From NCBI GenBank assembly GCA_029259335.1, contig JAPDIY010000003.1, positions 64,725 to 100,589 on the forward strand: a stretch of DNA of 35,865 nt, in the 5' to 3' direction. Within the stretch, counting starts at the first letter, position 1. Each line of letters starts with the position of its first letter. This DNA is from Archaeoglobi archaeon. Its GTDB lineage: Archaea > Halobacteriota > Archaeoglobi > Archaeoglobales > Archaeoglobaceae. Positions 8,328 to 16,322 of the stretch are shown one piece after another. A model generated the notes under the pieces. The model was given only the letters and a program-made list of their open reading frames with translations. It was not told the origin of the DNA and ran no database searches. Both the position numbers and the translations under genes were made by a program.

Positions 8328-10301
8328 TTACTTTCCTTTGAACTCAGGCTTCCTTCTTTGGAAGAAGGCCGAAACCCCTTCCATCACATCCTGTGTTGAG
8401 GTTACAATTCCGAAGTACGACGCCTCAATTACCTGTCCGATCTCCGCTGGCAGTTCATATCCGAAGTTGATGGCATACTTCGCTACCCTCAGGCTTATTG
8501 GCGGCCCCTCAGCGAGTTGCTTCGCCAGAGCCATAACTTCCTCCTCAAACTTCTCAGGTTCAACAGCCTTATTGACGAGCCCAATTCTCTCTGCCTCATC
8601 TGCATCGATCCTCTTCGCCAGCATTATCATCTCCTTCGCCTTTGCAATTCCAACGAGCTTTGGAAGCCTCTGGGTTCCACCCCATCCCGGTATCAAGGCA
8701 AGGCTGAGCTCTGTAAGCCCAATCTTTGCTCCCTTCTTCATGATTCTGAAGTCGCACGCCATTGCAAGCTCACATCCACCGCCAAATGCATAACCATTGA
8801 TTGCCGCAATGACAGGCTTTGGAAATCTCTCTATCTGGGTGAAAACCCACTGCCCCTTAGCAGCAATCATCATTGAGTTTGCTGGAGCCAATGTAGACGG
8901 ATCCTGCATCGCTGTCTGCAGATCGAATCCTGCTGAGAAAGCCTTATCGCCCGCTCCTGTTATCACAACTACTCTGACTTCATCGTCCTTTTCAAGCTGC
9001 TTGAAAACCTCAAATAGCTCATCCAGAGTTTCTGGAGAGAGAGCATTCAGTCTCTGAGGTCTGTTTATGATAACCTTTGCAATCCTGTTCTCTGTATCCT
9101 TTTCTATAGTGAGGTTCTTGAAGACGAATTCACCACTGTACTTGTATAATCCCTCTCCGCTCTTCTCCCCCAGCTTACCCTCAGATACCAGCTTCTTCAG
9201 ATACTCCGACGGTTTCAGAATTTCGAAACCCTTCTCCTTATAAAGTTCTTCAACTTTTGCGAGAATCACATCCAAGCCAATTTCATCTCCAAGCTCGCAT
9301 GGCCCTTTGGGCATGTTTGTTCCGAGCTTCATGGCCGTGTCAATATCCTTGGGATCAGCAACATCCATTGCAACGATGTCGGCGGCAATGTTGACCATCG
9401 GAGCTATCAGTCTTAAAGCATCGTATTTTCCAGCCAGTTCCTGCGGAATCTTTGGTCTTCCGGCACTCCAGTCGTAGAAGCCTTTACCAGTCTTCATCCC
9501 AAGCTCCTTTGCCTCGTATTTCTCAGCAAGGAGCTTCGATGGAGGGACAATATCCCACTGCTGTCCGGCATGGTAGAGGATGTCGAGTCCAACGAAGTCT
9601 GAGAGTTCAATTGGACCCATCGGGAAGCTATACTTGTACATCATTGTGGCATCAATCTCCTCTTTAGTAGCAACACCCTTCTCTACATCGTCAATAGCCA
9701 AAACAAGATACGGGACGAGAATTCTGTTAACAATGAACCCTGCAATATCTTTCTTGACCACAACAGGTGTTTTTCCAATGCTCTTAACGAACTCAACGCC
9801 GAATTTTATCGTCTCGTCGCTCGTCTTTTCACCCTTTATGACTTCTACGAGCTGCATTACCGGTGGGGGGTTAAAGAAGTGAAGTCCAAGGAACTTCTCA
9901 GGTCTATCTGTTGAATTGCCAAGCTCGGTTATGCTCAAACCTGAGGTGTTGCTGGCAAATATGCACTCAGGCTTGGCATACTGCTGAACTTCTGCAAATA
10001 CTTGCTTCTTCAAGTCCATAATTTCCGGCACAGCCTCAATTACCAGTTCAGCATCCTTAACAGCTTCTTCCATGTCGAGGGTAAAGTGGACTCTACTTAG
10101 TATCTCCTTTGCCTTCTCTTCCGTGAGCTTGCCCTTTGAAACAGCTCTTTGCAAGTTCTTTTCGATTCCAGCCCTTCCTCTATCCAGAAACTCTTGCTTT
10201 ACATCCTTAACCCAAACTTCATAACCGGCGGTCGCACAGACCTGAGCAATCCCGTGCCCCATCGCTCCCGCTCCAAGAATACAAACCTTCTTTACGTTCA
10301 T
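8328..10301 (-). CDS. 3-hydroxyacyl-CoA dehydrogenase / enoyl-CoA hydratase fusion
   Basis: This 657-residue bifunctional enzyme has an N-terminal 3-hydroxyacyl-CoA dehydrogenase (NAD site GAGAMGHGIAQVC at 10-22, catalytic region LHFFNPPPVMQLVEVI, two C-terminal dehydrogenase subdomains up to about residue 385) joined to a C-terminal enoyl-CoA hydratase (about 395-657). The hydratase keeps both catalytic glutamates, in GGGCELAMACD and in GLTELSLALIPGWGGTQRL, and the oxyanion-hole residues in DKAFSAGFDL. It would hydrate trans-enoyl-CoA and oxidise the 3-hydroxyacyl-CoA formed. The dehydrogenase-first order is the archaeal arrangement and the reverse of bacterial FadB. It lies between the DUF35 gene (nine bases away) and etfB in an operon with thiolase, giving three of the four steps of a beta-oxidation cycle. 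Residues look intact, so both activities are expected. Confidence 0.95.
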   Translation of the reverse strand: MNVKKVCILGAGAMGHGIAQVCATAGYEVWVKDVKQEFLDRGRAGIEKNLQRAVSKGKLTEEKAKEILSRVHFTLDMEEAVKDAELVIEAVPEIMDLKKQVFAEVQQYAKPECIFASNTSGLSITELGNSTDRPEKFLGLHFFNPPPVMQLVEVIKGEKTSDETIKFGVEFVKSIGKTPVVVKKDIAGFIVNRILVPYLVLAIDDVEKGVATKEEIDATMMYKYSFPMGPIELSDFVGLDILYHAGQQWDIVPPSKLLAEKYEAKELGMKTGKGFYDWSAGRPKIPQELAGKYDALRLIAPMVNIAADIVAMDVADPKDIDTAMKLGTNMPKGPCELGDEIGLDVILAKVEELYKEKGFEILKPSEYLKKLVSEGKLGEKSGEGLYKYSGEFVFKNLTIEKDTENRIAKVIINRPQRLNALSPETLDELFEVFKQLEKDDEVRVVVITGAGDKAFSAGFDLQTAMQDPSTLAPANSMMIAAKGQWVFTQIERFPKPVIAAINGYAFGGGCELAMACDFRIMKKGAKIGLTELSLALIPGWGGTQRLPKLVGIAKAKEMIMLAKRIDADEAERIGLVNKAVEPEKFEEEVMALAKQLAEGPPISLRVAKYAINFGYELPAEIGQVIEASYFGIVTSTQDVMEGVSAFFQRRKPEFKGK

Positions 10302-10310
10302 ACTACCACC

Positions 10311-10808
10311 TCACAATGGAGCAAGTTCGTACATAAGATAACCTTCCCTCCTCCTACTAACCTGAACCTTAACCCTCTGACCAGGCTTAACCTGCTGAGG
10401 ATCGCCGTTATACCACGCAAGAATTCTTGGCCCATCATCTAGCTTGGCTATAGCGACTGGATAAGGGTCGTACTGACCAAAGGATGGTGGTCTTACGAAA
10501 ACGACGGTCATTGTTTCAAGAGTCCCCTCCTTCTTTAGCTCAACCCAGTCCATGTCTGAATCGAGGCAGCTTGGACAATCCTTCTGTGGTGGGAAGAACA
10601 CTCTGCCACACTTCTTGCACTTCGTTCCCATAAGCTTTCCTTCCTTTAAACCCTCGTAGAAGGGCTTTATGTTCTCAATTGAAATGATGTATCTCAGCCT
10701 GAGCTCTCTCATGTCCACCCACTGCATCGCCCCACTCTTCTCATCAACGATTACTGGAAAACCGAGCTCCTCCATATTCTTCATAACCTGCTCCTTCATC
10801 TTGTCCAT
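10311..10808 (-). CDS. DUF35 Zn-ribbon/OB-fold acyl-CoA-associated protein
   Basis: A 165-residue protein with a rubredoxin-like zinc ribbon, CKKCGRVFFPPQKDCPSC, at about 62-79 followed by an OB-fold (MTVVFVRPPSFGQYDPYPVAIAKL and GQRVKVQVSRR). This is the DUF35 family, which in archaea forms stable complexes with thiolases (and, in the mevalonate pathway, HMG-CoA synthase), helping to shuttle CoA thioesters. Its position directly after the thiolase, four bases from that gene's stop and preceded by a GGGGTGA ribosome binding site, says it is the thiolase partner here. About 55 residues precede the ribbon and are helical. No catalytic role is implied. Confidence 0.92.
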   Translation of the reverse strand: MDKMKEQVMKNMEELGFPVIVDEKSGAMQWVDMRELRLRYIISIENIKPFYEGLKEGKLMGTKCKKCGRVFFPPQKDCPSCLDSDMDWVELKKEGTLETMTVVFVRPPSFGQYDPYPVAIAKLDDGPRILAWYNGDPQQVKPGQRVKVQVSRRREGYLMYELAPL

Positions 10809-10812
10809 TATC

Positions 10813-12009
10813 TCACCCCTTTACCTCCTTCTCAAGGCCGTAGATCGTGACATACGTGTAGTGCCCTGTTCCTCCGACATTGTGGGCCAGCCAGACACCC
10901 TTGTTTATGTCAGCCTGCCTTCCGGGTTCAGCTTTCCGCAGAAGCTGCTTGTAGGCTTCAACAGCCTGACTCACACCTGTAGCTCCAATCGGATGACCCT
11001 TGGACTTCAGACCTCCGTCAATGTTAACGGGTATCTTACCACCAATGTACGTCTGCTCCTCTCTGATCAGCTTGTAACCCTCACCCCTCTTGCAGAATCT
11101 CAGGTCTTCGTATGCAATAATTTCAGGTGCGGTAAAGCAGTCATGAACGTTTGCCCCATCAAGGTATTTTATCGGATCGTCCATGTCAATACCAGCCATC
11201 TTGTAAGCCTGCTCCGCAGCATATCTGGCAGAGGCGAGAGACGTGAACTCCTCTCTTCTGCTCAGATTCGCTGTTCCAGTACCAACGCCCTGTCCGAGAA
11301 TCCATATCTTCTCGTCAATTCCAAGTTCTTTGACCTTCTCCTCGCTTGCGAGAATTACACACGCAGAGCCGTCTGTTATCGGAGAGCAGTCGAAGAGCTT
11401 GAAGGGCCACGCAATGTACGGGCTTTTCATTACTGTCTCAATATCAATCTCTTTCTGGAACTGTGCATACGGGTTCTTGGCACCATAATAATGATTTTTA
11501 ACAGCGACTCTCGCAAAATCTTCTTCTGTCGCACCATATTTCATCATGTAGGCTGTCCCGTGCAGTGCGTAGTATGCTGGAAACGTAAGGCCAAAGTTTT
11601 CAAACTCCCAGAAGTAGCTTCCGAATCTGCCGATAAGCTCGATGACGTTGGGATTCGGCGATTCCTGCATTTTCTCTATACCAATAACTAGAGCAATATC
11701 CGCCATTCCAGATTTTATTGCCGTATATCCCACTCTTATCGCCGCGCTACCACTCGCACATGCAGCCTCAACCCTCATGGAGCCCTTAGGTGCGAGGTCT
11801 GCATACTCTGCCATGAGCGCTGGAACAGCAGCCTCACTGCTCCACATTCCTGCGTTACTCACAACGAAGAATTCGATGTCTTTTGGCTCAAGATTCGCAG
11901 TTTCGAATGCTGGTTTCATGGATTCCCAGCAGAGTTCAGCGATGTTTACGTCCCTCCTCGTTCCAAACCTGGAATGTCCTGTTCCTATAATAGCTACATT
12001 CTCCGACAT
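10813..12009 (-). CDS. Thiolase (acetyl-CoA acetyltransferase family)
   Basis: A complete 398-residue thiolase of the archaeal SCP-x-like type. The nucleophilic cysteine is Cys84 in RVEAACASGSAA; the later catalytic segments are GGLKSKGHPIGATGVSQ (base histidine) and AHNVGGTGHYTYV, where the usual second cysteine region is replaced by the GG-GH form seen in this subfamily. It would cleave 3-ketoacyl-CoA, or condense two acetyl-CoA in reverse. Its operon mates (DUF35 protein, hydroxyacyl-CoA dehydrogenase/hydratase and ETF) favour beta-oxidation over the mevalonate pathway. It is the promoter-proximal gene; an ACTTATATGG box centred about 27 bases before the ATG and the absence of a Shine-Dalgarno suggest a leaderless start. 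Confidence 0.94.
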   Translation of the reverse strand: MSENVAIIGTGHSRFGTRRDVNIAELCWESMKPAFETANLEPKDIEFFVVSNAGMWSSEAAVPALMAEYADLAPKGSMRVEAACASGSAAIRVGYTAIKSGMADIALVIGIEKMQESPNPNVIELIGRFGSYFWEFENFGLTFPAYYALHGTAYMMKYGATEEDFARVAVKNHYYGAKNPYAQFQKEIDIETVMKSPYIAWPFKLFDCSPITDGSACVILASEEKVKELGIDEKIWILGQGVGTGTANLSRREEFTSLASARYAAEQAYKMAGIDMDDPIKYLDGANVHDCFTAPEIIAYEDLRFCKRGEGYKLIREEQTYIGGKIPVNIDGGLKSKGHPIGATGVSQAVEAYKQLLRKAEPGRQADINKGVWLAHNVGGTGHYTYVTIYGLEKEVKG

Positions 12010-12030
12010 CGAAAAGGTCTCAACTGCTCA

Positions 12031-12040
12031 CCATATAAGT
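12031..12040 (-). promoter_or_regulatory. TATA box of the thiolase-etfA operon
   Basis: Minus-strand ACTTATATGG lies about 27 bases before the thiolase ATG, the spacing expected for a leaderless archaeal transcript. A second TATA-like palindrome, CTTATATAAG, lies at 12068-12077 and could be an alternative TATA box or a regulator site. Confidence 0.45.
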
Positions 12041-12143
12041 CTTTCTTGATTTTATATCTGCTTTAAGCTTATATAAGTGAAAAAAATTTAAATTTTTAAA
12101 GTGTGAATTATTAATTATATCACTTAATTTTGGCAGGCGACAG

Positions 12144-12151
12144 TTTATATA
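12144..12151 (+). promoter_or_regulatory. TATA box of the UPF0212 gene
   Basis: TTTATATA is centred about 26 bases before ATG 12174, which fits a leaderless transcript of the UPF0212 gene. Confidence 0.5.
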
Positions 12152-12173
12152 TCCACGAGCCAAGGGGTTTTGA

Positions 12174-12515
12174 ATGCCGGACTACCTCGTAATTCTTCAG
12201 GCTGCGTGGATAGTGAAAAAGGCAAAGAGTGTTGAGGATGCGATGAACATAGCTGTTGCTGAAGCTGGCAAAAAACTCAATCCTGACCTCGATTTCGTCA
12301 AAATAGATGTTGGTGATACAGTCTGTCCCAAATGCGAAAGCCCTCTGAAATCTGTCTTCATGGTCGCTGGGACAGCTCTTGTTGGTTTGATATTTGAAAT
12401 GAAGGTTTTCAACGCCAAGAGTGAGGAACATGCAGCCAAAATTGCGAAATACGAGATTGGCAAGAGAATGCCAAGAATACCGCTTGAGGTTATTGAAGTT
12501 ATGATTCTTGAGTGA
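12174..12515 (+). CDS. UPF0212 (DUF555) family protein
   Basis: A 113-residue cytoplasmic protein starting MPDYLVILQAAWIVKKAKSVEDAMNIAVAEAGKKLNP, with a CPKCESP pair that may bind metal and a hydrophobic core segment VAGTALVGLIFEMKV. I recognise it as the archaeal UPF0212/DUF555 family, for which I know no established function. It is transcribed alone from a TATA box at 12144 and is divergent from the thiolase operon. The region downstream contains a separate promoter for the winged-helix gene, so it is probably not cotranscribed. The alternating beta and helix pattern suggests a compact alpha/beta fold, but nothing in the sequence gives a reaction. Confidence 0.85.
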   Translation: MPDYLVILQAAWIVKKAKSVEDAMNIAVAEAGKKLNPDLDFVKIDVGDTVCPKCESPLKSVFMVAGTALVGLIFEMKVFNAKSEEHAAKIAKYEIGKRMPRIPLEVIEVMILE

Positions 12516-12551
12516 GTGTGTGTGGTTTAGGTTAAGGTCTTGCTAACATAA

Positions 12552-12559
12552 TTTTTATA
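12552..12559 (+). promoter_or_regulatory. TATA box of the winged-helix regulator gene
   Basis: TTTTTATAAACG is centred about 27 bases upstream of ATG 12582. This spacing supports a leaderless start at that ATG rather than at the TTG (12564) chosen in the ORF track. Confidence 0.5.
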
Positions 12560-12581
12560 AACGTTGGTAACAACAATCATT

Positions 12582-12881
12582 ATGGTGTTCAAAAAGTTGA
12601 AAGCTGAAGCGGAAATTGTGCTAAGACATCTGCAGGTGCTGAAAACGGTAATGGAAAAACAGCCTGTCGGGATTTTTAAATTGTCAGACATTTTGAATAT
12701 GCCAAAGCACAGGGTGAGGTATTCACTTCGCGTGCTTGAGCAGTCTGGCATTATAGTCCCGACACAGTACGGAGCCATGGTCAAGGATGAAGGGTACGAC
12801 AAGATCGAAGAGATGAAAAGCGAAATTCAGGAGATAAAAAATTTGGTGGACAGTATTGAAGACCTCCTAAACAAGCTTTAA
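12582..12881 (+). CDS. Small winged-helix transcriptional regulator with coiled-coil tail
   Basis: From ATG 12582 the product is 99 residues. Residues about 8-70 form a winged helix-turn-helix: LKTVMEKQPVGIFKLSDILNMPKHRVRYSLRVLEQSGIIVPTQYG, where KHRVRYSLRVLEQSG is the recognition helix region. The C-terminus, EIQEIKNLVDSIEDLLNKL, is a short amphipathic coiled coil likely to give a dimer. No ligand domain is visible, so it probably senses through protein contacts or by abundance. Similar small predicted regulators are widespread in euryarchaea. It may act on its neighbours, but no operator can be assigned. The TTG start in the track would add six residues that the promoter spacing argues against. 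Followed by a T-tract shared with the convergent TRAM gene. Confidence 0.85.
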   Translation: MVFKKLKAEAEIVLRHLQVLKTVMEKQPVGIFKLSDILNMPKHRVRYSLRVLEQSGIIVPTQYGAMVKDEGYDKIEEMKSEIQEIKNLVDSIEDLLNKL

Positions 12882-12882
12882 A

Positions 12883-12899
12883 TCTTTTTTAAATTTTTT
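12883..12899 (+). terminator. T-tract terminator after the winged-helix gene
   Basis: The stretch TCTTTTTTAAATTTTTTTA directly follows the stop codon and precedes the convergent TRAM stop. It has no GC-rich hairpin, in keeping with archaeal oligo-T termination. Confidence 0.5.
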
Positions 12900-13123
12900 T
12901 ACTCAACGACTTCCGCAAAACCGTATTTGCGAAGAACCTTTGTGATTCTCACCGTCACGACGTCGTCAACCTTTACTCCCGGCACGAAGATGACGAAACC
13001 ATCAACCTTTGCTATCCCATCACCTTCTGACCCAACGGCTTCAATTCTCACTTCTCTTATATCTCCAACCTCTACAGGCGGCTCGCGGCCAAATTCACGT
13101 CCAAATTCACTCAATTCAAACAC
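12899..13123 (-). CDS. Stand-alone TRAM-domain protein
   Basis: A 74-residue protein made of a single TRAM domain: VEVGDIREVRIEAVGSEGDGIAKVDGFVIFVPGVKVDDVVTVRITKVLRKYGFAEVV. The domain is a small beta barrel that binds RNA; single-domain TRAM proteins in archaea have been described as RNA chaperones with cold-shock-like roles. The start is uncertain: the track uses GTG 13123, but that codon is part of GAGGTG, which sits six bases before an in-frame TTG at 13114 that would give MSEFGREFG. The GREFGREPP segment before the barrel is short and basic/acidic mixed. Stop codon is convergent with the winged-helix gene. Confidence 0.88.
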   Translation of the reverse strand: MFELSEFGREFGREPPVEVGDIREVRIEAVGSEGDGIAKVDGFVIFVPGVKVDDVVTVRITKVLRKYGFAEVVE

Positions 13124-13156
13124 CTCATTTCAAATTTCGTAATTGCTGACTGCAAG

Positions 13157-15079
13157 CTACTTAAGCTTTTCCCCTCTGAGAATGAAATACGTCAGAGTTT
13201 CCTGCAATCTCAAATCGTCGAGAATTCTTTTTATTCTATCAACTTGCTTTTCAATTTCTCTGAGCGCCCTCTCGCAACCTATGTCATTCTTTATCTCGAT
13301 GAAACCTGAAATTATCGCAACAGGATTCCTCAGCCTGTCTGCAAGGTCTTCAAACTGTTCAAGATTGTCAAGAAGTAAATTGAGAGCTATTTTTCTGTCT
13401 CTCTCAGCTCTGTAGGATGTGATAGCAAAACCGAGATTTTCACCAAGCTCCTCGAATATTCTGATCTCGTCCTCACTTAATTCTCCAACTGAGCAGAGCA
13501 CAAGCACCCCGAACACGTGGCTGTTATGCCTGATAGGTATTGCAAGACTTTTTCCGCTGCCTACGGGACATGAACATTCCTCGTATTTCAGAACACCATC
13601 CCTTGCCTTTTCAGCGAGAGCGCATTCAGGTGCAAGTGGTGTAGCTTTTAACATCTTCTCCTTCTCGACAACCCATGCCCACGAACTTGCGTTTCTCAAC
13701 TTTAGGATAACTCTGCAAACCTTTGAGAGTAGAGCATACTCATCCTTTTCTCTGAAAATCAGTTCATTTATTTCACTTATAGTCCTCAGTAGCTCATTGG
13801 TCTTTTTGAGTTCTCTTTCCGTCTTCAGCCTATCAGTTATATCTCTCAGAACCCCCTCAGCACCAACGACCTTCCCGTCTCTGAACACAGGCCATTCCAC
13901 AACCTCAAAAACTCTTTCATCGCCGTTTTTACATCTTGCTCTGAATGTGAACCTTACATTTTCCCCATTCAAAACCTTTCTGAAGTTCTCTCTCAAAATA
14001 TCCAGATCCTCCTCGAAGGCCACCTTCCTTGAAGTGTGGCCGATCAACTCAGAGTAATCGTAGCCGAGAATCTCAGCATATCTCGGATTTACATCAACAA
14101 ATCTCCCCTTCCTGTCTATTATAAAAAACATATCCTTCGCTTCTCTGAAAAATCTCTCGTACATTCTGAGCTTTTCTTGTGCTTTCATTTCGTCAGTCCT
14201 GTCTATCAGCATGCCCATAACTGCTGGTTTACCTTTGTATATCACTCTGACAGCGATGGTATCAACATATTTGACTTCCCCGTACTTCGTGATCACCCTG
14301 AACCTGTGCGGCACCTCGACATCTTCTCCTCTAAGCCTGCGAACGTAGTTGCTTATTATCCGCTCCCTGTCCTCTGGGTGTACAAGATCGAATGGATTCA
14401 TTTCGAACAATTCCTCCATGCTGTACCCGCTTAAAGCACTTGTATCATTGAGAAAAACGAATTTACCGTCCTGAATGATGTAAACCGTCGTGAACGTCTG
14501 ATTTGCCAGTGCAAGGAATAAATTCTCGAACTCTTTTCTTTTTGCTATGTCGGTAATGCCGCAGATAATTGTGGGCTTTCCTTTGTAGTAACTTTTTGTT
14601 GCAAGTACCTCGACAAATAGCTCTTCTCCGTTTTTGTTCCGGACTTTTAGTTCTTCTTTTATTATGCCTTCTTCTTTCAGCGACCTGTCGTAGACTCTGC
14701 GTATTTTGTCCTTGTAACCTTCTGCAGCCAGTTCTACAAGGTTCATGGAGTACAGATCGCTCTTCGAGTATCCCGAAAATTTCTCAACTATCTTGTTTGC
14801 ATATATTATTCTTCCATCCTGTATTACAACAACACCAACTGGAAAGTCTTCAATCAGATGATGCAGGGATTCTGGAAGCAGAACAATGATGTGTCCGTCA
14901 TCCACTCTGATTTTTGAGCCAGTAAAAATTTCACCGTTCAACTTAGCTTTAAATTCCTTCCCTGAGCCTTCAACTTCAAAGACTTCCTCAAACCGTTTGC
15001 CTTTTATACCAGAAGGTAGCCCCTGTATTGAAACAATCTTGCCATTGGGGTTAATTTTGATTATTATAACGTGTGACAT
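13157..15079 (-). CDS. Multi-PAS/GAF sensor with degenerate histidine-kinase dimerisation domain and no ATPase
   Basis: A 640-residue soluble sensor. After a small N-terminal domain (1-70) come three PAS domains at about 72-185 (VGVVVIQDGRIIYANKI), 190-305 (VYIIQDGKFVFLNDTSALSGYS) and 310-425 (FFIIDRKGRFVDVNPRYAEILGYDYSELIG), each followed by PAC-like GITDIAKR, LIDRTDEM and LRDITDR segments. A GAF domain follows at about 440-570, with cysteines in APECALAEKARD and EECSCPVGSGKS. The last 65 residues, LEQFEDLADRLRNPVAIISGFIEI..., look like a kinase dimerisation helix hairpin, but the position where LRNP is normally preceded by HE is DR, so the phosphoacceptor histidine is missing, and the chain stops before any HATPase domain. 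It may signal by protein interaction or be a non-catalytic partner. No membrane segments, so the signal is internal. Confidence 0.88.
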   Translation of the reverse strand: MSHVIIIKINPNGKIVSIQGLPSGIKGKRFEEVFEVEGSGKEFKAKLNGEIFTGSKIRVDDGHIIVLLPESLHHLIEDFPVGVVVIQDGRIIYANKIVEKFSGYSKSDLYSMNLVELAAEGYKDKIRRVYDRSLKEEGIIKEELKVRNKNGEELFVEVLATKSYYKGKPTIICGITDIAKRKEFENLFLALANQTFTTVYIIQDGKFVFLNDTSALSGYSMEELFEMNPFDLVHPEDRERIISNYVRRLRGEDVEVPHRFRVITKYGEVKYVDTIAVRVIYKGKPAVMGMLIDRTDEMKAQEKLRMYERFFREAKDMFFIIDRKGRFVDVNPRYAEILGYDYSELIGHTSRKVAFEEDLDILRENFRKVLNGENVRFTFRARCKNGDERVFEVVEWPVFRDGKVVGAEGVLRDITDRLKTERELKKTNELLRTISEINELIFREKDEYALLSKVCRVILKLRNASSWAWVVEKEKMLKATPLAPECALAEKARDGVLKYEECSCPVGSGKSLAIPIRHNSHVFGVLVLCSVGELSEDEIRIFEELGENLGFAITSYRAERDRKIALNLLLDNLEQFEDLADRLRNPVAIISGFIEIKNDIGCERALREIEKQVDRIKRILDDLRLQETLTYFILRGEKLK

Positions 15080-15154
15080 TATTGAAAATTTGAAAATGAA
15101 CCATACTTATATTTTTTGGTATATTGATCGCGTTAGGTGTGTAGATTGAGAAAA

Positions 15155-16168
15155 TCATGAAACTATGTTTGCGTAGTCTTTTTCTATTTCTTCAAGAAAC
15201 TTTTCAGGTTCTAAACCTCTCACATAAGCCATCAGTGTTAAACCTCCAGCACCTACGCCTTCTTTTACAAATCCCTCCTCATAGGCTCTCAGACCCTTGT
15301 ATTTCGACTTTCCCAGCATTGGGTCTGCAGCAACAACTGGGAACGGAGACAGGGAAAGATCTGCATTGGGATCGGAAGCAACGTACTTTGTAGTTGCAAT
15401 TACAGCATCAACTTCACCCATTCTCGCAACCAGATTTGCGATAGCTACCATCTGAGTGCCACCTGCAAACACCACGGGTTTCTCAGAGCCAAGTGCAAGG
15501 CCAATAACCCCCAGCATTACAGGATCTCCGACTGCAGCAAGGACTTCAATCGGATCATTGCTTTCAACCCTTCTCACCGCCATCTCCACAACCTGTTTTT
15601 TGAGATCAAGGGGGTTTTCGGGCATGCTCGATGAAACGGCCGGTTCAAAGCCAAGTGCCTTCAAAACTGCTGCAGCGGTCGTCGTGCCTGCTGGTATGCT
15701 CTCTCCTACAATCAGTACATCGGCAAGTTTGGACATTTTTCTGCCAAGAATCTTTGCTCTCTCAATTACTTCTCTCACCTTCTCAGCATCCATTGCCCTT
15801 CTTTCGGCTATATTCTCCCCAACAGGAGCGTTTAGTTCAACAAACGGAATTTTCGGCTCAACCATAAGCCCCGAATTAACGATGAAGAACGGAATAGCTG
15901 TAAGCCTCAAAGCTGTGTACGATATCAGGGCTGGAGTTGGTTTTCCATCCGGTGTTGCAGGTACTGTATCAATTGACAGGCATCTGCCGTGATACAAAAG
16001 CTCTGCATCCGCAGGCGGGGTGTATTTGATGAGTTCAGGGTTTGCTCCAGCAACGGTTATTCCGGGCACTTCTGCAGTTCTCGTATTCCCAATTACGAGC
16101 AGATAAACGGGTTTACCCTTGCAAAGCTCTGTAATTTCACTTTCTCCTTTAACAAATTCGTAACTCAT
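15155..16168 (-). CDS. UPF0284 / CobT-like nicotinate-nucleotide phosphoribosyltransferase homologue
   Basis: From ATG 16168 the product is about 337 residues, beginning MSYEFVKGESEITELCKG; the track extends 20 residues further to 16228 with unlikely sequence. Motifs such as LVIGNTRTAEVPGITVAGA, DADELLYHGRCLSIDTVP-like LLYHGRCLSIDTVP, DVLIVGESIPAGTTTAAAVLKALG, MLGVIGLALGSEKPVVFAGGTQM and GAGGLTLMAYVRG match the archaeal branch of the CobT fold (UPF0284). CobT transfers the ribose phosphate of nicotinate mononucleotide to the lower-ligand base of cobamides. Archaeal members are proposed, not proven here, to do this in salvage of B12-like cofactors. No cobamide genes flank it. There is no Shine-Dalgarno before the start; a leaderless message is plausible. 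Confidence 0.82.
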   Translation of the reverse strand: MSYEFVKGESEITELCKGKPVYLLVIGNTRTAEVPGITVAGANPELIKYTPPADAELLYHGRCLSIDTVPATPDGKPTPALISYTALRLTAIPFFIVNSGLMVEPKIPFVELNAPVGENIAERRAMDAEKVREVIERAKILGRKMSKLADVLIVGESIPAGTTTAAAVLKALGFEPAVSSSMPENPLDLKKQVVEMAVRRVESNDPIEVLAAVGDPVMLGVIGLALGSEKPVVFAGGTQMVAIANLVARMGEVDAVIATTKYVASDPNADLSLSPFPVVAADPMLGKSKYKGLRAYEEGFVKEGVGAGGLTLMAYVRGLEPEKFLEEIEKDYANIVS

Positions 16169-16292
16169 AGGTGGGATGAAAACTTGCGGAAAGATAAGAT
16201 TTTGTTTTGTTTTACACTTGTAATACACAAAAATGCTGAGTGTGAAAAAATGTATAATCCTGACAAAGATAAAACCAAAACCATTTCAATTA

Positions 16293-16302
16293 ATTTTATA
16301 AA
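16293..16302 (+). promoter_or_regulatory. TATA box of the Hdr/Flx-like operon
   Basis: TTTTATAAAC is centred about 25 bases before ATG 16323, so the first gene of the eight-gene operon is probably leaderless. The rest of the 154-base gap to the divergent CobT-like gene is A/T-rich with no feature I can name. Confidence 0.5.
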
Positions 16303-16322
16303 CTCCAAAATGACCACCTTAC

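Noticed and set aside
10669-11691. 340-aa plus-strand ORF opposite the thiolase
   Set aside because: Long but antisense to a conserved enzyme; composition is that of a mirrored reading frame.
13419-14057. 212-aa plus-strand ORF opposite the PAS sensor
   Set aside because: Serine/leucine-rich antisense shadow of the sensor gene; no motif and no ribosome binding signal.
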